A DNA stretch of 21,983 bases from Chlamydiales bacterium. GTDB taxonomy: Bacteria; Chlamydiota; Chlamydiia; Chlamydiales; JAACFD01. Below the pieces are notes generated by a model. That model was not told the origin of the DNA. It worked only from the letters and a program-made list of their open reading frames with translations, and did not search any database. Made by a program: the position numbers and the translations under genes. The stretch spans positions 1-21,983 of the forward strand of contig JAACFD010000009.1 in NCBI GenBank assembly GCA_009937555.1, in the 5' to 3' direction. Shown here piece by piece: positions 16,380 to 21,983 of this stretch. Numbering within the stretch: the stretch's first letter is position 1; each line of letters starts with the position of its first letter.

Positions 16380-17820
16380 AGTTTACCTTTTTTAAAAAGC
16401 TTCCATCAGGAGAGTCTTCTATAACATAACCTTTCTGATGGATATAGTCTCTTAATCTATCTGCTTCTCCCCAATTTTTAGATGACCTGGCTTCAATACG
16501 GTCTTTTAAAGCTTGTTGAAGCTCTTGCGGGATACCTTCACTGTTTTCTTTAAAATCAAATATACCTAAAACAGGGTCCACCTTCTCTAAGAATTCGAGA
16601 ACACTCTTAGCATCATTTAAAGAAACTTTCTCATCATCAATTAACTGATTTACTTCTTTGATCAAATCAAAGACAGCTGAAAGTGCAACAGAGATGTTTA
16701 AATCATCAGCTAGGGCTGCGTCAAACTTCTTGACCTGCTCATCTATCAACTTGGTAATTGTACTAGATGCTTGTGACTCTTGCTTTACTTTTCCAAGGCG
16801 GAAAATGAAGTCATCCATTCTTTTTAGTGAGGCTTTAGCTGCCTCTAAGCCTTCTAAAGTAAAGTTTAATTGAGTTTTGTAGTGAGTCTGCAAAAGTAAA
16901 TAACGTACTTGCCTACCCGCATACCCCTTCTCTAGTAGGTCTCTAAGTGTGTAGAAATTCCCTAAGCTTTTAGACATTTTCTTATTATCTACAATTAAGT
17001 GTTCTGAATGTAACCAGTACTTAGCAAATGTCTTGCCACTACAACATTCTGATTGAGCAATTTCATTTTCATGGTGAGGAAAAATATTATCAACACCGCC
17101 ACAGTGAATATCAATACTATCCCCTAATATCTCCATTGCCATACATGAACACTCTATATGCCATCCAGGGCGACCCGGTCCGAAAGGACTTTCCCAGAAA
17201 ATTTGGCCATCTCTCTCTTCACTATAAGCTTTCCATAAGACAAAATCACTTACACATTCTTTGTCATATTCATCAGAGGCTATTCTTTCTGATGCTCCAG
17301 CTTGTAAATCATCCAATTTTAAATGGGATAAAGCGCCATAATTAGGGAATTTAGTAATAGAAAAATACACACAACCATCACTACCTTTATACGCAAAACC
17401 CTTATCAATAAGACCTTGTATTAAATTTATCATCTGTTGAATGTAATCAGTAGCAGCTGGATAGTGCTCGCAGGGAGAAATATTAAGGGTTTTCAAATCT
17501 TCAAAAAAAGATTTTATATAAGGCTTAGTATATGCTTTAAGGTCCTGCTTTGTAGCAATAGCACCTTTAATAGTCTTATCATCAACATCAGTTAAGTTCA
17601 TGACTTGAGTTACTTGATAGCCAAAGTAGATTAAACTACGTCTTAACAGGTCTTCAAAAACATAAGTCCTTAAGTTGCCAATGTGAGCATAGTTGTACAC
17701 TGTAGGACCACAGGTGTACATACTTACTTTTTTAGCTTCATAAGGTACAAAAGTCTCTTTTTTTCGAGAAAGAGTATTAAAAAACTGTATATTTACATTA
17801 CTTTCTTGCATGTATTTCAT
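16378..17820 (-). CDS. cysS: Cysteinyl-tRNA synthetase
   Basis: CysRS charges tRNA-Cys. From the ATG at 17820 the protein has 480 residues, with the class I signatures HIGN (46-49, in YNYAHIGNLRTYVFEDLL) and KMSKS (281-285). It also has the zinc ligands that select cysteine: C37 (MYTCGPT), C224 (HIECSC), H249 and E253 (FPHHENE). The DALR and C-terminal anticodon-binding regions follow, ending SPDGSFLKKVN. The start is uncertain. A TTG at 17832 is in frame but has no ribosome-binding site. ATG 17820 has AGG only three bases upstream, and ATG 17811 has it at twelve. The core is unaffected. It lies 51 bases after the 388-residue hypothetical gene and is coupled to the winged-helix gene downstream. 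Confidence 0.97.
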   Translation of the reverse strand: MKYMQESNVNIQFFNTLSRKKETFVPYEAKKVSMYTCGPTVYNYAHIGNLRTYVFEDLLRRSLIYFGYQVTQVMNLTDVDDKTIKGAIATKQDLKAYTKPYIKSFFEDLKTLNISPCEHYPAATDYIQQMINLIQGLIDKGFAYKGSDGCVYFSITKFPNYGALSHLKLDDLQAGASERIASDEYDKECVSDFVLWKAYSEERDGQIFWESPFGPGRPGWHIECSCMAMEILGDSIDIHCGGVDNIFPHHENEIAQSECCSGKTFAKYWLHSEHLIVDNKKMSKSLGNFYTLRDLLEKGYAGRQVRYLLLQTHYKTQLNFTLEGLEAAKASLKRMDDFIFRLGKVKQESQASSTITKLIDEQVKKFDAALADDLNISVALSAVFDLIKEVNQLIDDEKVSLNDAKSVLEFLEKVDPVLGIFDFKENSEGIPQELQQALKDRIEARSSKNWGEADRLRDYIHQKGYVIEDSPDGSFLKKVN

Positions 17821-17871
17821 ACGCCTGTTCAATTTTTTTCTAACATTTTAACTAATATTTATAAAGAGCTT

Positions 17872-19038
17872 TTAAACACTGGTAGCTTCTTGTTCATCTG
17901 CTAGGTCAAAAATATCTCCACTGTAGTGAGCTCTTAGACCTGCAGATACAGCATGAATAGGCAATAACCAATCTTTAGAGAGAGTATTTTGCTCATATAA
18001 GATAAAAGATACTGCAGCATCAAATAGATTAGTAAAGACACTGACAACAGTCTTCTTGTCTCGCATACTAACTTCCCATGAGCTCCAAACTTTCTTAAGT
18101 GATGAGGCAGTAATACCTTCTTTTACAAATTCAATAGGAATAATCTTCACAGCGAAGTAACAAGCCAGTAGAGGCATGCTTCTTTTTGCAAAAAATGATC
18201 CACTAAAGCTCAAAGCAGCTAGTGCTACATTTTGAACAATCTTTAATTTAGTTTCAGAAGGAGTGTATTCAAAGCCCTTAGCAAGAAAATAAAGCAAATT
18301 CTTATCTCTAAATTCTGTTTGTGTAAGTTTATGGAAGTATAACCTCATACACTTTATAAAAGTTAAAAATGAGATTGTCCCTCCCTTTCTTAAAGGCCTT
18401 TCTAAACTGACTCTGCTTCTGCGCTCAGGAGAGCTCTGTCTTCTTACAGAGTCACCCACTTGTTCTTCAGGCTGATATACCACTAAGTTTGAAAGTAGCA
18501 TGCTTGACTGACTGCTTAACCTATCTAAGTGAAACACAAAAAGCTTAAGCATATTTTGTGCTGTAATATGATAAAGCTTCACTCCACTTTCCTTATCTTT
18601 TTCAAGCGTGTAGGTCAAGCTGTAGTTGAATGGCTCATCATCTTTATGCTTGTTCATGAAGGATACAAACTCATCATGTTCTAGAGAAGATACTCCATGG
18701 TCACTAAGATCAGCAGATGTTATATTTAAAGCAGTACTACTACCAAAATCTTTGCCTTGAGACCTCTTATATTCCTTTAGAATATAGTAGGTTAAAGCAC
18801 TTAAAGCTGACTTACCTACAGCTTCTGCCAAATAGCAAGAGATGTTAATCCAGGTATAGGCTCTTAGGCTAGAGGTTAAGTTATAATCTCCAATGCTTAC
18901 AGCCATACTAAATAAGCGCTCTCCTAGCCTAGATACACTATGAGGAGGATTAAGAAGGTTTATAGACTTAACAGCGATAGAGCATGCTGTATTTCCTCGA
19001 GACCAAAGGGCTACTGAACTAGAAAAAGGATCTGTCAT
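17872..19038 (-). CDS. Unrecognised 388-aa protein between aas and cysS
   Basis: I do not recognise this protein. It has no signal peptide and no nucleotide-binding or catalytic motif that I can name. It reads as largely helical, with moderately hydrophobic stretches at about residues 60-90 (WINISCYLAEAVGKSALSAL) and about 270-310 (KIVQNVALAALSFSG and LLACYFAVKIIPIEFV) that could be weak membrane-associated helices. A polar, Arg/Ser-rich segment near 200-215 (SVRRQSSPERRSRVSLERP) looks flexible. It starts 24 bases after the aas stop codon, without a visible ribosome-binding site. That suggests shared transcription with aas. It may be one of the many lineage-specific chlamydial proteins. The start at ATG 19038 is the first in frame and could be later. 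Confidence 0.75.
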   Translation of the reverse strand: MTDPFSSSVALWSRGNTACSIAVKSINLLNPPHSVSRLGERLFSMAVSIGDYNLTSSLRAYTWINISCYLAEAVGKSALSALTYYILKEYKRSQGKDFGSSTALNITSADLSDHGVSSLEHDEFVSFMNKHKDDEPFNYSLTYTLEKDKESGVKLYHITAQNMLKLFVFHLDRLSSQSSMLLSNLVVYQPEEQVGDSVRRQSSPERRSRVSLERPLRKGGTISFLTFIKCMRLYFHKLTQTEFRDKNLLYFLAKGFEYTPSETKLKIVQNVALAALSFSGSFFAKRSMPLLACYFAVKIIPIEFVKEGITASSLKKVWSSWEVSMRDKKTVVSVFTNLFDAAVSFILYEQNTLSKDWLLPIHAVSAGLRAHYSGDIFDLADEQEATSV

Positions 19039-19062
19039 AAGTCAATACAATGTGGTTTAAAG

Positions 19063-21792
19063 TTAAGAAATATTAGAAGAAGTTTTATCCTGAAGATGTT
19101 TTTCTAAGTGCCTATAATGCACTTTTCCTGTTCCCATAACAGGAATTTCATCAAGCTTAATCACTTCTGCAAATTTTGCTAAATTTGAGACGCCACCATC
19201 ACGTAGAGCCTGGTTTGCTAGCTCTAGTGTAATATCAAATCTACTAAAAAGATAAAACAAAGGTTTTTGATCTGCTTCTTCTGTTGCTAATACAGCTAGA
19301 GACGGCCCTTCTTCAGCCAACTCCCACCCATTCTTATCAGCTGCCTCATACACTGCTGTTTCAAGTGAAGTAAGGGAGATCATTTCTCCACCCACTTTAA
19401 CAAAGCGCTTAAGACGACCTGAAATATAAATATTGCCATCTTCATCCAAAGAGCCTAAATCACCTGTCTTATACCATGACTTACCCATGACATTAATAAA
19501 GGGAGACTTGATTGAATCATCTAGATAACCTTTAAATACATTAGGACCTCTTGTTAAAATAAGCCCTTCTTTGCCTCGCTCTAGAGGGGTTAATGTCTCA
19601 GGGTGTACAACTAAAATCTCTACCCCAGAAATAGGCCTCCCTACCCCTTTCTTTTTAAAGCCTGGCTCATTAAATGATATAATAGGAGCACATTCTGTAA
19701 TTCCATATCCTTCGACAACTTCAGCCCAATTCATTTGCTCCACTCTTTTTGAGACCTCTGTAGAGGCTCTTTCTGCTCCAGAAACAAATAAACGCACTGA
19801 AGAAAATTGCTCGTCTGCGCCATTCTTCAGAATGCCTTTAAGAAAAGTTGGTGCGCCGCATACTATGCTAGGCTTAAACTTATCTATCATGGCAACTAAT
19901 GCTGAACTATTAGTTGGATCTGGAGAGTATGCAGCTCTAACCCCTGCAAGTAGCGGTAATAGGCCCGTGATACTAAAGCCAAACGAATGAAATGGCGGTA
20001 AGTATGCGAGCAAAGCGTCATCGGGAGTTAGGTGAATCATGGACATACCAGCTCTTAAATTAGAAAGAACATTGTAGTGTGTTAAAGGAACTCCCTTAGG
20101 TAAGCTTTCTGTACCACTTGTGTATAAAATAACTGTAGGGTTGCTTGGAGGCAGGTCTTCTATATCAAAATCCCTTAACAAGGATTTTGTAGCTTTAAAG
20201 CTGTCTATCTTAGCCTTCACTTTATCTAAAATAGTAATTTGAGACCTAAGGTCTTCAAGTAATAGGAGCTTTTCTTCAAGGCATTCTAAGTCTACATTAT
20301 CTAAGCGGTCGATAAATTTCCATGAACTGATAATATGCTTAACACCGGAGGATTCTACCACATGCTCTATGTGTCTCTTTCCTGTTGTCCAGTTAATCAT
20401 CACTGGCACTTTACCTGTTAAAATAATCGCTAAAAGAGTGATATAAGCAGCACCTGAAGAGGGAAGCAGTATGCCTATATTATCGCCTTCTAGCTTTTGG
20501 AAATGCCTTGCTAGGAGAATTACCCTGGTTTTAATATCGTTATAAGTTAGAACACCAGAAGTAGAATCTACAAAACATGCTGCTGCTTGCATACGTGAGC
20601 AACTATTTAAAAAAACTTCTGGAACAGTTCTTCCCGAAGGGATTCGAACTAACTTTCTTGTGTTTAGATTATGCCAAGTTTTAAGTGATATTGACTCTAA
20701 GTCTTCTTTGTGATCAGGGTCCTCTTCTTCTTCTAGGACTTTTGCAGCTAGTCCCATAACCACTAGTACTGTGGTTAATTGCTGAGGGTAAACTTGCTGC
20801 ACATGGTACTTATCTTGTAAAAAGCTTATTATCTCAGCAGCATCTAATGAATCAAGCCCAAGGTCATTAGCCAAAAGTAGGTTTGCTTGAATGTTCTCTT
20901 CTTTTTTTCCGCTAAGTTTTGATAAAAAATGAATAACATCTTCTTGAACTTTCTCTGGTATTTGAGACAGTTCTACTTTCTGCTCTTCCTCAGGTTCATA
21001 AAGCTTTGGTAACTCCTCCTTAAAGCAGCTATAACTTACTAGCTGCAGAGGCTCTCCTGTAATCTTTTTACTCTCTAAGCTATTGTTATACCACCTTTCT
21101 AAATAGCGATTTATATCTAACTTATCGCCCGTTCTAGGAAAGTATTCTCCAGCAATCTCATATGTAATTGTAATCTCTCTTCTTGGAGAGAAAAAGAGGA
21201 AATTTTTGAAAAAGGTTTTTAGCGCAAAAACAAATTCACTTTTAAAGTCTGGAGAGTCAGGCTTTAAAGCTTTTGAAAGGCGGCTACCCCACATGCCTTC
21301 AATACGTACAAGCACAATATTAGCATCGGGAACTCTTTGTAACAGATCATAAACAACTGAAGTTCCTCCAAGAGATTCTACAGCGGTTAATTTTACTTTC
21401 CCTGATGGGTAAATTAAAAAATCTTCACCTTTTTTTAACTGGCTCACAATACTTTCAAAAGTACGTTGCCATCTTTTTTTCTTAATAGAGTTACCTGAAG
21501 TATAAAAGTTGGGTACAGGTAAAACCCTAACCATCTGCATTAACTTGTGGAAAAGTGGCATGTAGTAGTAGGTCTCAAGAGCAAGAGGTCTGGGTTGAAG
21601 CTTTTTCCAAAGAGTACTAACTACTAAAGGAGCATCTAAATATGAGGGATGAGAGGGTAGTACAACACAGCCACTCTTTGATCTAAACCGGCTGGTATCA
21701 ATATTTTCCAATCCCTTAACACTAATCTTATAGCGCAGGGCCATTAAAGCACGTATTACAAAAATGATTAGACTAAGTATTGCGGATCTCAC
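19063..21792 (-). CDS. aas: Acyltransferase-ACP-acyl ligase fusion (Aas-like)
   Basis: The 909-residue protein joins three domains. Residues 1-240 are a PlsC-type lysophospholipid acyltransferase with the catalytic HPSYLD box (H48-x4-D53). Its third motif reads YPSGK (128-132) rather than the usual PEGR or PEGT. Residues 280-355 are an acyl carrier protein with the phosphopantetheine site LGLDSLD (S315). Residues 390-905 are an AMP-forming ligase with ILYTSGTESLPKG (555-567), YGITE (696-700), YKTGDLG (774-780) and catalytic K890 in GTGK. Escherichia coli Aas (about 719 residues) re-acylates 2-acyl-glycerophosphoethanolamine but has no built-in ACP. Here the ligase can load the tethered ACP, which then feeds the acyltransferase. 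Basic and hydrophobic residues at the N-terminus suggest membrane attachment. It starts at GTG with AGAAGGT just upstream and heads the minus-strand block. Confidence 0.93.
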   Translation of the reverse strand: MRSAILSLIIFVIRALMALRYKISVKGLENIDTSRFRSKSGCVVLPSHPSYLDAPLVVSTLWKKLQPRPLALETYYYMPLFHKLMQMVRVLPVPNFYTSGNSIKKKRWQRTFESIVSQLKKGEDFLIYPSGKVKLTAVESLGGTSVVYDLLQRVPDANIVLVRIEGMWGSRLSKALKPDSPDFKSEFVFALKTFFKNFLFFSPRREITITYEIAGEYFPRTGDKLDINRYLERWYNNSLESKKITGEPLQLVSYSCFKEELPKLYEPEEEQKVELSQIPEKVQEDVIHFLSKLSGKKEENIQANLLLANDLGLDSLDAAEIISFLQDKYHVQQVYPQQLTTVLVVMGLAAKVLEEEEDPDHKEDLESISLKTWHNLNTRKLVRIPSGRTVPEVFLNSCSRMQAAACFVDSTSGVLTYNDIKTRVILLARHFQKLEGDNIGILLPSSGAAYITLLAIILTGKVPVMINWTTGKRHIEHVVESSGVKHIISSWKFIDRLDNVDLECLEEKLLLLEDLRSQITILDKVKAKIDSFKATKSLLRDFDIEDLPPSNPTVILYTSGTESLPKGVPLTHYNVLSNLRAGMSMIHLTPDDALLAYLPPFHSFGFSITGLLPLLAGVRAAYSPDPTNSSALVAMIDKFKPSIVCGAPTFLKGILKNGADEQFSSVRLFVSGAERASTEVSKRVEQMNWAEVVEGYGITECAPIISFNEPGFKKKGVGRPISGVEILVVHPETLTPLERGKEGLILTRGPNVFKGYLDDSIKSPFINVMGKSWYKTGDLGSLDEDGNIYISGRLKRFVKVGGEMISLTSLETAVYEAADKNGWELAEEGPSLAVLATEEADQKPLFYLFSRFDITLELANQALRDGGVSNLAKFAEVIKLDEIPVMGTGKVHYRHLEKHLQDKTSSNIS

Positions 21793-21860
21793 TTTACCTT
21801 CTCTCCCTGATAAATTGAAAAATAAAGCTTTTATGATACCTATATCAAGAAAAAAAGGAT

Positions 21861-21911
21861 AAAGAAAAACCTTTCTTTTAGCTAAAAGGCAGCATTTAGC
21901 TATTTTTTTTT
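21861..21911. repeat. Two adjacent hairpins with a T9 tract in the aas leader region
   Basis: AAAGAAA (21861-21867) pairs with TTTCTTT (21872-21878). Immediately next to it TAGCTAAA (21879-21886) pairs with TTTAGCTA (21895-21902), followed by nine T residues (21903-21911). On the plus strand the second looks like an intrinsic terminator, but it has only two G-C pairs and no plus-strand gene lies to its left. It could be a leader attenuator or an operator. Confidence 0.4.
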
Positions 21912-21927
21912 GAAAAGTCTGATAGAG

Positions 21928-21983
21928 ATGGGTTTAGATAGCAACAAATTTCTCTTTGATAAGGGGCAAATACAGTTACAACT
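21928..21983 (+). CDS. Possible start of a divergent gene, cut by the right edge
   Basis: An ATG at 21928 opens a frame that stays open for 18 codons to the window end, starting MGLDSNKFLFDKGQIQLQ. Upstream GATAGAG is only a weak ribosome-binding site. This could be the first codons of a gene divergent from aas, or chance. Confidence 0.2.
   Translation, partial: MGLDSNKFLFDKGQIQLQ

Noticed and set aside
17028..17345. A 105-codon plus-strand frame opposite cysS
   Set aside because: It is the antisense shadow of a secure aminoacyl-tRNA synthetase gene, with His/Tyr-rich nonsense composition.
19571..19990. A 139-codon plus-strand frame opposite aas
   Set aside because: It is antisense to the conserved ligase domain and has no recognisable content or ribosome-binding context.
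21793..21983. A tRNA or other RNA gene in the largest gap
   Set aside because: No cloverleaf, T-arm motif or GC-rich structure was seen; only AT-rich hairpins.

Overview
The window looks like a piece of a Chlamydiota (chlamydial) chromosome, probably from an environmental or marine lineage outside the Chlamydiaceae. The DNA is clearly AT-rich. LysRS, CysRS, MutS, DnaG, PriA and the Aas-like ligase all read as chlamydial-type proteins. As I remember the Chlamydia trachomatis gene order, these six genes lie close together there too (aas, priA, lysS, cysS, then mutS and dnaG). The oddity is a complete flagellar cap gene, fliD, inserted between dnaG and mutS. Classical chlamydiae are non-motile, but flagellar genes have been reported in marine chlamydial single-cell genomes, and this window fits that picture.

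Layout. Positions 1-1768 (minus) hold dnaG, which runs off the left edge. A short divergent promoter region follows. Plus-strand genes then run from 1913 to 15743: fliD with its own terminator; mutS; a secreted type-1 periplasmic binding protein; two unrecognised, tightly coupled genes (7721-9257) leading into priA; a TPR-like lipoprotein, a 56-residue single-pass membrane protein and a degenerate hybrid histidine kinase, the last two overlapping by ATGA; and lysS with its own promoter. A perfect 9-bp inverted repeat at 15737-15765 lies where lysS meets the convergent minus-strand block. That block, read right to left, is an acyltransferase-ACP-acyl ligase fusion (Aas-like, 909 aa), an unrecognised 388-aa protein, cysS, a small winged-helix protein and an 8-cysteine ferredoxin-type protein. 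The last 190 bases contain the aas leader, two hairpins and perhaps the start of a divergent gene.

How the genes fit together. Much of the content is chromosome maintenance (primase, mismatch repair, replication restart) and aminoacyl-tRNA synthesis (Lys, Cys). The aas fusion recycles or activates fatty acids for membrane phospholipids. The accessory content is FliD (flagellar filament cap) and a possible envelope-to-cytosol module: lipoprotein, mini membrane protein and a pseudokinase that has lost both its phosphoacceptor His and its receiver Asp but keeps the ATP-binding boxes. That module and the fliD insertion are the best candidates for unusual biology.

Limits. Everything was read by eye; no database search, structure prediction or promoter scoring was run. 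There is no gene-free stretch over 300 bases; the largest gap is 21793-21983. I saw no tRNA, rRNA, CRISPR array, insertion sequence or phage gene.
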